From NCBI RefSeq assembly GCF_036865545.1, contig NZ_CP142208.1, forward strand, positions 248,001-312,000: a DNA stretch of 64,000 bases. Direction: 5' to 3'. Shown one piece after another: positions 43,647 to 52,005 of this stretch (the stretch's first letter is position 1; every line of letters begins with the position of its first letter). A program made the translations under genes and the position numbers. This stretch comes from Erwinia sp. E_sp_B01_1 (GTDB taxonomy: Bacteria; Pseudomonadota; Gammaproteobacteria; Enterobacterales; Enterobacteriaceae). The notes beneath the pieces are model-generated. The model searched no databases and had not been told where the DNA came from. It saw only the letters and a program-made list of their open reading frames with translations.

Positions 43647-45028
43647 CAATGACTCCCTGTGAATGGCTTACGGTTGATAAAACGGCCATGCCCGGCTCGC
43701 CCGGTAAAGCGGCCATCGCGACAGACGATTTCGCCGCGCGACAGCGTCATGACCGGCACTCCCTGTACGTGAAAACCTTCATAAGGCGAGTAATCGCCAT
43801 TATCATGAAGGGCATTGTGCTGAATCACCTGATGCCGGGCGGGATCAAACAGCACCAGATCGGCATCGGCCCCCGGCATCAGACTGCCTTTTTCCGGCCA
43901 CAGCCCAAACAGCTTTGCCGGTTTGCTGCTGGTCAGTGAGACGAAGCGCGAACGGCTTATCCGCCCTTTCATCACCCCTTCGGAAAACAGTAACGCCAGC
44001 CGGTTTTCCACACCCGGCAGACCATTCGGGCAGCGGGTAAAATCATTCGCTGCCATCTGCTGGCGCTGGCTCAGGGGGAAGTTGCAGTGGTCAGTGGCAA
44101 GGGTATCAATACTGCCATCGGCGATGCCTACCCAAAGTTTGTCCAGCTCCGGACGTGGGCGTAAAGGCGGGCTGAGCATGAATTTCAGTGCGTCGGGCTG
44201 GTGGTAGCGGCTGATATCCAACAGCAGATACTGAGGACAGGTTTCAGCCCAGACCCGGCCCCCTGCTTCTCTGGCCATGCGGATGTACTCCAGCCCCTGA
44301 CCGTTGGAGAGGTGAACGATATAAAGCGGGGCGTTATCGGCGAGCTTAGCCAGGTTTATCGTACGGGCTATAGCCTCGGCCTCACAGGCTGAAGGGCGGC
44401 TGTGGGCGTGCCAGATGGGGGCCGTTTTCCCCTGTGTTTTGAACTGGCTGATGCGCCATTTTATGGCGGCATCGTTCTCCGGATGCACGGTAGCCAGCGC
44501 GCCGGTATCATTAAGCCGCTGTAAGACTTTTAGTATGTCACCGTCGTTCAGCATATGGCTGTAGGTCAGGTAAAATTTGAAACTGCTGATCCCTTCGTCA
44601 TGAACCATCGAAGGGATTTCATCAATAATCTGCGCTGAAACGTGCTGTAACACGCCGTGAAAACTGTAATCAATGACCGATTTTTTCGCGTCGTGATGAT
44701 ATTTTTCCAGCTGATGATGCAGGGAACAGCCCTCAGGCCCGAATCCCATATGATCCACGATCGTTGTGGTACCTCCGCAGGCTGCTGCCCGGGTGCCGGT
44801 AAAGAAATCATCACAGCTTTGGGCAATGCCCACATCGATATTGAAATGGGTATGGACGTCAACTCCCCCTGGCATCACCAACAGGCCGCTGGCGTCAATC
44901 ACTTCCATACTGGCATCTGCGACGATCTCCTCCTCCCGCCGCACAATTTTCCCCAGCTCGATCAACAAGTCCTGACGGTACTCCCCGGCTTCGTCTACCA
45001 GGGTTCCCCCTTTCAGTAATGTTCTCAT
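43646..45028 (-). CDS. hyuA: D-phenylhydantoinase/dihydropyrimidinase-like amidohydrolase
   Basis: 460 residues, the size of E. coli HyuA. The start at 45028 (MRTLLKGGTLVDEAGEY) has AGGAG upstream; the longer frame overlaps ygeY and is rejected. The binuclear metal site is visible: His59/His61 in GGVDVHTHFN, the carboxylated-lysine candidate Lys151 in SSFKFYLTY, His182 in ATVHPEND, His239 in YIVHLSNG and the Asp in LATDHCNF. It opens cyclic ureide rings, consistent with cleaving a purine-derived ring in this pathway. Confidence 0.92.
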   Translation of the reverse strand: MRTLLKGGTLVDEAGEYRQDLLIELGKIVRREEEIVADASMEVIDASGLLVMPGGVDVHTHFNIDVGIAQSCDDFFTGTRAAACGGTTTIVDHMGFGPEGCSLHHQLEKYHHDAKKSVIDYSFHGVLQHVSAQIIDEIPSMVHDEGISSFKFYLTYSHMLNDGDILKVLQRLNDTGALATVHPENDAAIKWRISQFKTQGKTAPIWHAHSRPSACEAEAIARTINLAKLADNAPLYIVHLSNGQGLEYIRMAREAGGRVWAETCPQYLLLDISRYHQPDALKFMLSPPLRPRPELDKLWVGIADGSIDTLATDHCNFPLSQRQQMAANDFTRCPNGLPGVENRLALLFSEGVMKGRISRSRFVSLTSSKPAKLFGLWPEKGSLMPGADADLVLFDPARHQVIQHNALHDNGDYSPYEGFHVQGVPVMTLSRGEIVCRDGRFTGRAGHGRFINRKPFTGSH

Positions 45029-45074
45029 CGTCTTTCTCCTGCTGGCGCCCGAAGCTGGCGCCAGCGCAAAACGA

Positions 45075-46292
45075 TTAACTTTCCAGCTGCTGCAACCAGG
45101 CGAGCGGCGTTGCGGCATACAGGGCGGCACAGGTCACCAGATGTTCCTTCCAGGTTTTCTCATTCGGGGCATGGGCTTCCGGCTCTTTACCCGGCCCGAA
45201 GCCAATCACGGGGATGCCGTGACGGCCCATGATTGACACGCCGTTGGTGGAGAAGGTCCACTTGTCTACCACGGGTTCTTTATTGAACAGCCCGCGATAG
45301 GCGGCGCTGAGCGTTTTGACCGTGATGTGATCTTCTTCCACTTTCCAGGTAGGGAAGTAGCATTCGGTTGGATAGACCAGGCCGGTCCAGGAGGCACGCT
45401 CATAGTGATAAAGTGAGACTTCAGCTTTGGCGGCCTTAACGGCAGGCAGCGCCCGGATCTCTTCCAGCGCATTCTCCCAGCTTTCGCCCCAGGTCAGGCG
45501 TCGGTCAATCGAAACGGCACAACTGTCAGCAACCGCACAGCGGCTTGGAGAGGTGAAGAAAATTTCTGACACGGTCAGCGTGCCTTTACCCAGAAACTCA
45601 TCATGGCCCAGCTTGCCGGAAAGCTGCTGCAGTTCGGTCAGTACCGGTGCCATTTTGAAAATCGCATTGTCGCCCCTTTCCGGCGCTGAGCCGTGGCAGC
45701 TGATGCCCTGAACTTCCACCCTGATTTCCATGCGGCCACGCTGCCCACGGTAGATCTGGCAGTCAGTTGGCTCAGTGCTGATCACAAACTCAGGACGGAT
45801 TTTTGACTGCTCAATAATGTATTGCCAGCACAGCCCGTCGCAGTCTTCTTCCTGCACGGTACCGGTGACCAGCAACGTATATTGATCTTCCAGCGCCAGA
45901 TCCTTGATGATCTTCGCGGCATAGACCATCGCAGCCATGCCGCCTTCCTGATCCGATGATCCTCTGCCACCGATCAGTTCATCATCTTCCATGCCTTCAT
46001 AGGGATCAAAGTTCCAGTTTTTGATGTTGCCGATACCGACCGTATCAATGTGGGCATCCATCGCCAGCAGGCGCGGACCATGGCCGAGGTAGCCAAGAAT
46101 GTTGCCCATGGGGTCCACCTCAATTTTGTCGAAGCCGACTTTTTCCATCTCCTGACGGATGCGGGCAATCACGCGCTTTTCGTCACAGCTTTCGCTGGGA
46201 ATGGCAATCATGTCACGCAGAAAACGGGTCATTTCTGGCTGGTATTTTTTTGCCAGCGCCAGAATGTCGCTGAACGGAATGGTTTTGCTCAT
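45075..46292 (-). CDS. ygeY: M20-family peptidase/deacylase YgeY
   Basis: 405 residues of the zinc M20 family. Metal and catalytic residues are seen in [14 protein letters not shown] (His-x-Asp), [17 protein letters not shown] (Asp), [15 protein letters not shown] (the Glu pair) and [15 protein letters not shown]; the dimerisation lid begins near [16 protein letters not shown]. It is placed between ygeX and hyuA as in E. coli. It probably hydrolyses an amide-linked intermediate to release diaminopropionate for YgeX; that step is inference. It starts 3 bp after the ygeX stop. Confidence 0.9.
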   Translation of the reverse strand: MSKTIPFSDILALAKKYQPEMTRFLRDMIAIPSESCDEKRVIARIRQEMEKVGFDKIEVDPMGNILGYLGHGPRLLAMDAHIDTVGIGNIKNWNFDPYEGMEDDELIGGRGSSDQEGGMAAMVYAAKIIKDLALEDQYTLLVTGTVQEEDCDGLCWQYIIEQSKIRPEFVISTEPTDCQIYRGQRGRMEIRVEVQGISCHGSAPERGDNAIFKMAPVLTELQQLSGKLGHDEFLGKGTLTVSEIFFTSPSRCAVADSCAVSIDRRLTWGESWENALEEIRALPAVKAAKAEVSLYHYERASWTGLVYPTECYFPTWKVEEDHITVKTLSAAYRGLFNKEPVVDKWTFSTNGVSIMGRHGIPVIGFGPGKEPEAHAPNEKTWKEHLVTCAALYAATPLAWLQQLES

Positions 46293-46295
46293 GTG

Positions 46296-47504
46296 TTACT
46301 CCTTGTCGTTTCCGGAACTGAATTTCCCTTCCCACACCACTTCACGGTAATGCTGAGGATCGGTATCGCCTTCACTGTTGATCAACAGCACGCGAGAATG
46401 AGGGGTAAGTTTGAGAGTGTTTTTGAGCTGCTGTGCCTGCGGATGGTGGAGAATGGCAGCCAATACGCCCATGCCCGGCGCGCCTGATTCGCCTGAGATG
46501 ATGCGTGGATCGTCCCCAAGGGGATTCCCCAGCACGCGCATGCCCAGGGCGGCAACCCGGTCTTCGCAGGAGATAAACTGCCGGACACAATCCCGTAGCA
46601 GAGGCCAGCCAAGAGGGTTAGGTTCCCCGCAGGCCAGGCCCGCCATAATGGTGTTCATCTCGCCGCCGACATTGACGATTTTGCCCAGGGCTGCAGAACG
46701 GAACAGGCAGTCTGCTTTGTCAGGTTCAACCACCACGGCATGCAGGGTACCTGGGACGTAAACGTCGCTGAGATAGCCAAGTACCCCTGCGGCCATCGCC
46801 CCCACGCCCGCCTGTAAGAAAACATGGGTTGGCGCGCCGCACTCCATCGCCTGCATTTGCTCCACGGCCTCATCGGCCAGCGTGGCGTAGCCCTGCATTA
46901 TCCAGGTTGGGACGCTGGTATAGCCTTCCCATGCGGTGTCCTGAACCACCTTCCAGCCTTTTTCTTCGGCGGTGCGCATGGTCAGACGCACCGTGTCGTC
47001 GTAATTCATGTCGGTGACGATGCACTCGGCGCCAAGGTCGGTGATGTGGTTAACCCGCGCCTGTGCAGAGCCTTTTGGCATGTAAATCACCGCATGCTGC
47101 CCCAGCTGACGGGCAGCCCAGGCAACGCCGCGCCCGTGATTACCGTCGGTAGTGGTGGCGAATGTGATGGGTTTAGGGTGCTGTTTGCGAAAGGTGTCAA
47201 AGGAAAAGGCGTTGATATCCAATGCATATTCTTCACAAAGCAGGCGGGCGATTGCCCATGCACCCCCCAGCATTTTGAACGCGTTCAGCCCAAAACGCTG
47301 AGATTCATCCTTCACCAGCACCTGTTGCACGCCCAGTGCAGAGGCGAAGGTTGGCAGACTGTAGAGCGGAGTAGGCCGGTAACCCGGTATTTTGCTGTGG
47401 AAATTACGCGCCGCTTTCGCCGTTTCACGGGTGAAAAGCGCCGACCGTACAGGCGCGAAGCTGGCGTTGTCGGCTATCTGCATCTTTAACGTAAACGTTG
47501 ACAT
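46296..47504 (-). CDS. ygeX: 2,3-diaminopropionate ammonia-lyase
   Basis: A 402-residue PLP enzyme of fold type II. The Schiff-base lysine is Lys77 in RFGLNAFKMLGG, the same position as in the E. coli enzyme. The phosphate-binding loop region TTDGNHGRGVAWAARQLG and a C-terminal GESGAPGMGVLAA follow the family pattern. It converts 2,3-diaminopropionate to pyruvate and two ammonia. In the purine unit it supplies carbon and nitrogen from the ring remnant. It lies 38 bp after ygeW. Confidence 0.95.
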   Translation of the reverse strand: MSTFTLKMQIADNASFAPVRSALFTRETAKAARNFHSKIPGYRPTPLYSLPTFASALGVQQVLVKDESQRFGLNAFKMLGGAWAIARLLCEEYALDINAFSFDTFRKQHPKPITFATTTDGNHGRGVAWAARQLGQHAVIYMPKGSAQARVNHITDLGAECIVTDMNYDDTVRLTMRTAEEKGWKVVQDTAWEGYTSVPTWIMQGYATLADEAVEQMQAMECGAPTHVFLQAGVGAMAAGVLGYLSDVYVPGTLHAVVVEPDKADCLFRSAALGKIVNVGGEMNTIMAGLACGEPNPLGWPLLRDCVRQFISCEDRVAALGMRVLGNPLGDDPRIISGESGAPGMGVLAAILHHPQAQQLKNTLKLTPHSRVLLINSEGDTDPQHYREVVWEGKFSSGNDKE

Positions 47505-47542
47505 ACCGATCCTTTTGTTAAATTAAGAGGGGCGGCACGGCA

Positions 47543-48733
47543 TCAGTATTTGATGCGCGGCTGTGCTTTACTCAGGCAGTTCGCCAGTACCGCTGCGGGG
47601 TCTGCAAATTTGCGGGCGAGGATCATGCTGGCGATAATCCACGGCTTCCAGCTGGCTTCTTTGTAGGTCTCAATGCGGTAACGCTCGAAGACGCTGGCTT
47701 CCACTTCGCCTGCCTCACAGGAGACTCCGGTAATATCAGCAGGCAGGCAGTGCATATAGAGGGCTTTGCCGTTGCGGGTCAGCTTCATCATCTCTTCCGT
47801 GCAGTGCCAGTGTTGATGGCCGGCGTTTTGTTGCAGGCACTGCTGTTCCAGCGCTTTTAAGCCGGCTGCATCCTGACTGCGCAGCAGCGTGGTTCTCTGC
47901 TGCATCACCTGCCAGGGTGCCCAGGATTTGGGATAGACAATATCCGCATCCTTAAAGGCTTCTTCCATACTGCTGACCTGGCGGAAGCTGCCGCCTGATG
48001 CCCTGGCATTCTGACGGGCAACATCCAGCACATCCGGGATCAGGTCATAGCCTTCAGGGTGGGCAAGCGTGACGTCCATACCAAACCGGGTCATCAGCCC
48101 GATAATGCCCTGCGGCACCGACAGCGGTTTGCCGTAGCTCGGGGAATAAGCCCAGGTCATGGCGATTTTTTTGCCTTTAAGATTTTCCAGGCTGCCAAAA
48201 TGCTCTTTCAGCCAGGCCAGATCGGCCATCGATTGGGTGGGGTGATCGATATCGCATTGCAGATTGACCAGCGCAGGACGTTGAGGCAGAACCCCCTGTG
48301 CAAAACCATCATCCAGCGCTTCACCCACTTCACGCATATAGGCGTTGCCTGCACCGAGGTACATATCGTCGCGGATACCAATGGCATCGGCACAGAAGGA
48401 GATCATGTTGGCGGTTTCCCGTACCGTTTCGCCATGCGCAATCTGCGACTTACCTTCATCCAGATCCTGCTGCGTAAGTCCCAGCAGATTCAACGCTGAG
48501 GCGTAAGAAAAGCGGGTGCGGGTGGAGTTATCACGGAAAACAGAAATGCCCAGGCCATTGTTAAACACGCGGGTATCGATGTTGCGTTCACGCAGGCTTT
48601 TCATCGCTTCGGCGATAGCCAGCACCTGTTCCAGTTCGTCACGCGTTTGTTCCCAGGTGAGGAGAAAGTCTTTCTTCGACAGGGCCGATTTCTTTTGACT
48701 GATAACGTGCAGAAGCGTGTTGATCTCATCCAT
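47543..48733 (-). CDS. ygeW: Carbamoyltransferase-like protein YgeW
   Basis: 396 residues of the aspartate/ornithine carbamoyltransferase superfamily. The carbamoyl-phosphate loop is FRDNSTRTRFSY (residues 67-77), the second-domain signature HCLPADITGVSCEAGEVEASVF is intact, and MTWAYSPSYGKPLSVPQG is typical of YgeW. The physiological substrate is not firmly known; in this setting it probably phosphorolyses a ureido intermediate to carbamoyl phosphate for YqeA. It is the first gene of the ygeW-ygeX-ygeY-hyuA-yqeA unit. Confidence 0.92.
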   Translation of the reverse strand: MDEINTLLHVISQKKSALSKKDFLLTWEQTRDELEQVLAIAEAMKSLRERNIDTRVFNNGLGISVFRDNSTRTRFSYASALNLLGLTQQDLDEGKSQIAHGETVRETANMISFCADAIGIRDDMYLGAGNAYMREVGEALDDGFAQGVLPQRPALVNLQCDIDHPTQSMADLAWLKEHFGSLENLKGKKIAMTWAYSPSYGKPLSVPQGIIGLMTRFGMDVTLAHPEGYDLIPDVLDVARQNARASGGSFRQVSSMEEAFKDADIVYPKSWAPWQVMQQRTTLLRSQDAAGLKALEQQCLQQNAGHQHWHCTEEMMKLTRNGKALYMHCLPADITGVSCEAGEVEASVFERYRIETYKEASWKPWIIASMILARKFADPAAVLANCLSKAQPRIKY

Positions 48734-48823
48734 TTGACAGATTCCTTAAACCTGAAGAGGAAAACCCGGCATTGGCTTTTTCAGTGAGAAAAATGACGGG
48801 CATGTGTTTACTCAGCGGGGTTA

Positions 48824-48839
48824 ATCAACTTCTGTGCCA
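48824..48839 (-). promoter_or_regulatory. Sigma54 promoter of the ygeW unit
   Basis: Minus-strand TGGCAC-AGAAG-TTGAT has a perfect -24 box and a -12 box with GA in place of GC. A transcript from here would have a leader of roughly 80 nt before ygeW. The enhancer palindrome lies about 200 bp upstream. Confidence 0.55.
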
Positions 48840-48929
48840 ACGCGATTGCGGCAACTTGTGCAGTGGCCGAAATGTGATCCTGTTCTTATTTCGCGGCAAT
48901 ATTCACCAAAAAACCGGCTTTGTTGTGAT

Positions 48930-48941
48930 CCGTCATGACGG
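48930..48941. promoter_or_regulatory. Perfect 12-bp palindrome between ygeW and the activator gene
   Basis: CCGTCATGACGG is self-complementary and lies between the ygeW promoter and the TCTCA/TGAGA sites. It could bind a further regulator; no family is assigned. Confidence 0.3.
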
Positions 48942-49012
48942 GTTTCGGGCAATCAGCGTAGTTGTAGGGCGCAGTTCAGCAGGCTGACCGCGTGGGCAGG
49001 AGATAAAGAGAG

Positions 49013-49052
49013 GGTCAAAATGAGAAATCCCGCCGCACTTCTCAAAATGAGA
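49013..49052. promoter_or_regulatory. Tandem candidate UacR-type activator sites
   Basis: TCTCA-AAA-TGAGA (49040-49052) is a perfect palindrome, and GGTCA-AAA-TGAGA (49013-49025) is a partial copy 27 bp away. They lie 55-95 bp before the activator start and about 180-230 bp upstream of the ygeW promoter, positions suited both to activating ygeW and to autoregulation. Confidence 0.65.
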
Positions 49053-49107
49053 GTGGCAGGACGCCGTCAGTTTTTCACAGGAAAGCTCAGGTCGACAGGG
49101 AGTGAAA

Positions 49108-50883
49108 ATGAGTGACAGGCAGGATCCACCCACCACATTAATGACGATTCAGTCCACCATCCTTAACTTCAGCAGCCTTCTTTCCAATGTGCTGAAGCTG
49201 GAAGTTGAGGTTGTTGATCACCACCTTGCCCGGATCGCCGGTACCGGCCCCTACAGCAGTCGTTATGGCCAGATCCCCGAAAGTAATACCACGCTGCTCA
49301 GAAATGTTATTGAAACGCAAAAAGAGGTCGTGGTGGTGGATTCGCGGTTCAATCCACTTTGTCAGCATTGCCAGCAACGGGGAGCCTGCAAAGAAAGAGC
49401 TTTTATCGGCGTACCTGTTATTGGACCAGAGCGATGCCTGGGGGTGATAAGCCTGATAGCGGTCAGCAACGAGCAGCATCAGAGCCTGTGCAAGAATGCG
49501 GATATGTTCACGCAATATATCTGGCATGTTTCCCGGCTACTGGTCGCCAATCTGGCCAGTGATAAGCAGAAACAGCCCAGGAGCCAGGCAGTCTGGCCAT
49601 TGTTAATGAGCAATATGGATCAGGGGGTGATCGTCCGGGATCAGGAGGGCAGGATTAAGATGATCAATGAACGCGCAACCGATCTTCTTCACCTTCCTCA
49701 GGCGAGCCTGCTGGAAAAATTTATGACTATTGAGCCTCTGAGCCGCCAGCAGAACAGCTGCGAAGGGCATATTCAGCACCGTATTATGCTGGACGATCGC
49801 CAGACATTACTCACTGGCCAGCTGCATGCTATCGGCCAGCAATCGCTGTTTTTGCTGGCCTTCCACCAGAGTGCGTCAAAAGAGTTTTTCCCGCAGGAGG
49901 ATGAGACACCAGCCATTGAACGGCTGGTGGGGAAGTCATCAGGGATGAAAAAGTTAAAACGATTAATTATTCGTATCGCCTCCAGCCCGACCAGCGTCAT
50001 GATCCTGGGAGAAAGCGGCACCGGAAAAGAAGTTGTTGCCCGGGCTATCCACCGCCTCAGCCATCGTCATGACAAACCCTTTGTGGCGATAAATTGTGCC
50101 GCCATTCCTGAAAATCTGCTCGAAAGTGAGCTTTTTGGCTATGTAAAAGGGGCATTTACCGGGGCCGCGCCGGGAGGGCGTCCTGGGTTAATTCAGTCTG
50201 CGAACGGCGGGACGTTGTTTCTGGATGAAATCGGGGATATGCCGCTTAATTTACAGGCGCGCTTGCTGAGGGCAATTGAAACCAGGGAAGTATTACCGGT
50301 AGGAGCCAGCCGGCCTGTTCCTGTCAATATCCGCATTATTTCTGCGACACATCAGGATCTTCAGGGATTTATTCAGCATAAACGCTTTCGCGAAGACCTC
50401 TATTACCGGCTGAATGTGATCCCTCTGACGCTGCCCCCTCTGAGGGAGCGGGATAATGATGTGGAACTGCTGCTGCATTACTTCCTTAATTTTCATTCCA
50501 TGCGCATTGGCTGTGCCTATCCCGGCGTCAGTCCGGAAGTCGTCAGGCTGCTTCAGCGTCACCGGTGGCCGGGAAACGTCAGGGAGCTCAGTAATCTGGT
50601 GGAGTATCTGGTGAATATCGTTCCCGAAGGTGAAGTGATCGACAGCGCGTTGTTGCCACCGGTATTTCATGCCGCGGGTGAGAGGATGCCAGAACGGATA
50701 ATGTTGCTGCCGGAGGAGGAGTTTGCGGATGAAGAGAGTAGTGCGGCCAGCCTGAAACGTATGGAGAGAAAACTTATCGAAGAAGCGCTGCACCGGAGCC
50801 GCAATAAAAAGCAGATCGCCGACGAACTGGGTATCGGTATGGCCACTTTGTACCGCAAAATAAAAAAATATGGTCTGGTCTGA
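49108..50883 (+). CDS. uacR: Sigma54-dependent activator of the purine genes (UacR/YgeV-type)
   Basis: 591 residues. Layout: N-terminal GAF-like sensing domain with a Cys cluster (C85-x2-C88-x5-C94, plus C110), a PAS segment ([28 protein letters not shown]), an AAA+ domain with Walker A GESGTGKE, the sigma54-contacting GAFTGA loop, Walker [13 protein letters not shown] and R-fingers ([14 protein letters not shown]), and a Fis-type helix-turn-helix at the end ([25 protein letters not shown]). The start at 49108 has AGGGAG upstream. It matches E. coli YgeV, a known activator of urate catabolic genes. It probably senses urate or redox state. Confidence 0.88.
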   Translation: MSDRQDPPTTLMTIQSTILNFSSLLSNVLKLEVEVVDHHLARIAGTGPYSSRYGQIPESNTTLLRNVIETQKEVVVVDSRFNPLCQHCQQRGACKERAFIGVPVIGPERCLGVISLIAVSNEQHQSLCKNADMFTQYIWHVSRLLVANLASDKQKQPRSQAVWPLLMSNMDQGVIVRDQEGRIKMINERATDLLHLPQASLLEKFMTIEPLSRQQNSCEGHIQHRIMLDDRQTLLTGQLHAIGQQSLFLLAFHQSASKEFFPQEDETPAIERLVGKSSGMKKLKRLIIRIASSPTSVMILGESGTGKEVVARAIHRLSHRHDKPFVAINCAAIPENLLESELFGYVKGAFTGAAPGGRPGLIQSANGGTLFLDEIGDMPLNLQARLLRAIETREVLPVGASRPVPVNIRIISATHQDLQGFIQHKRFREDLYYRLNVIPLTLPPLRERDNDVELLLHYFLNFHSMRIGCAYPGVSPEVVRLLQRHRWPGNVRELSNLVEYLVNIVPEGEVIDSALLPPVFHAAGERMPERIMLLPEEEFADEESSAASLKRMERKLIEEALHRSRNKKQIADELGIGMATLYRKIKKYGLV

Positions 50884-50892
50884 GCCTTCCCC

Positions 50893-51459
50893 TCAGGGAC
50901 AGATGGCCTGTAACGCCCGATATTGTTGGGGCGTATCCAGATCCCAGTGAATGGCAGGCGTGGTGACCGGTACGCTTGTCCTCCCTCTGGCCTGCATGAT
51001 TTCACGCAGATTACTTTCCTGTGGAGCGGCAAGGATCAGTGGGATCAGGGCAGCGGGAAGTAATACCGGATGTCCGTTTCCTTTCTCAAAACGGGGGTGC
51101 AAACATCTGTCGCTGGCGTGCTGCCACAGCGTGGCATAAACCTGGGGATCAATCGCGGGCATATCGCCAGGCACAACAAAAAAACGCTCGCCCGACAGGA
51201 GAGACGCCCCACACTGAACCGACGAAAACATTCCCTGTCTGAAACGGCTGTTAGGGCATAACCGAATGCCAGCGTGGCCTGCGTAACGCTGGGCCAGTTC
51301 TTCCCCTCGATAGCCGGTAACCAGGATGACCCGATCGCAAAACTCCAGCGCGTGATGCAGGGCACTGTCCAGCACGGTTCCCGTTTTCCAGGGGAGCATC
51401 ATTTTCCACACTCCCATGCGGGAGGAGAGACCCGCAGCCAGCATAATGCACTGTTTCAT
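50893..51459 (-). CDS. mocA: Molybdenum cofactor cytidylyltransferase
   Basis: 188 residues of the MobA-like nucleotidyltransferase family. Motifs: MLAAGLSSRMGVWKMMLPW (nucleotide-binding loop), FRQGMFSSVQCG, VVPGDMPAIDPQVY and GNGHPVLLPAAL, then NLREIM. It converts Mo-molybdopterin to the CMP or cytosine dinucleotide form needed by xanthine dehydrogenase. It is the last gene of the xanthine dehydrogenase unit, 74 bp after the Fe-S subunit, and converges on the activator gene with only 9 bp between. Confidence 0.88.
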   Translation of the reverse strand: MKQCIMLAAGLSSRMGVWKMMLPWKTGTVLDSALHHALEFCDRVILVTGYRGEELAQRYAGHAGIRLCPNSRFRQGMFSSVQCGASLLSGERFFVVPGDMPAIDPQVYATLWQHASDRCLHPRFEKGNGHPVLLPAALIPLILAAPQESNLREIMQARGRTSVPVTTPAIHWDLDTPQQYRALQAICP

Positions 51460-51533
51460 AACGATATCCCTGTCTTACATCCGGTACGGCAGTTACCGTA
51501 ATGCCCGGCTGAGCGGGCATTACGGCGGGGTTA

Positions 51534-51995
51534 TCAACGCTCCTTCAGTACCGCTTTGATTGAGGTAATGATGGGGTGATAGCCCGTGCAGCGGCAAAGA
51601 TTGCCTTCCAGCGCTTCCGCTATCTGGCTGTCATCCGGTTGTGGATGGTTATCCAACAGGGCTTTGGTACTCATCAGCACGCCAGGCGTGCAGAAACCAC
51701 ATTGCACACCGCCGTGACGGACAAACGCCTGCTGTAATTTTCGTCCCGGCTCGTCAAACTGCAGCGCTTCGATGGTGGTGATTTCCGCGCCGTCACACTG
51801 TGCCGCCAGCAGCAGGCAGGAGCACAGGGATTTTCCGTTCATAATAATCGTGCAGGCGCCGCATTCTCCGACCGAGCAGCCCTCTTTGGTTCCGGTTAGC
51901 TGCAAATCTTCCCGCAGAAAATCCAGCAGACGGCGATTATCATCCACCTGCTTTTCCACGCGGATCCCGTTCACTTTGAGACTGATTGTGTTCAT
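51534..51995 (-). CDS. xdhC: Xanthine dehydrogenase, 2Fe-2S subunit
   Basis: 153 residues. The start at 51995 (MNTISLKVNGIRVEKQVDDNRRLLDFLRED) has AAGGAAAG upstream; the longer frame overlaps the large subunit. The two 2Fe-2S clusters are evident: CSVGECGACTIIMNGKSLCSC (plant-ferredoxin type) and QCGFCTPGVLMS with EGNLCRCTGYHPI. It shuttles electrons between the molybdenum centre and FAD of the partner encoded just upstream. Confidence 0.92.
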   Translation of the reverse strand: MNTISLKVNGIRVEKQVDDNRRLLDFLREDLQLTGTKEGCSVGECGACTIIMNGKSLCSCLLLAAQCDGAEITTIEALQFDEPGRKLQQAFVRHGGVQCGFCTPGVLMSTKALLDNHPQPDDSQIAEALEGNLCRCTGYHPIITSIKAVLKER

Positions 51996-52005
51996 CTTAC
52001 TTTCC

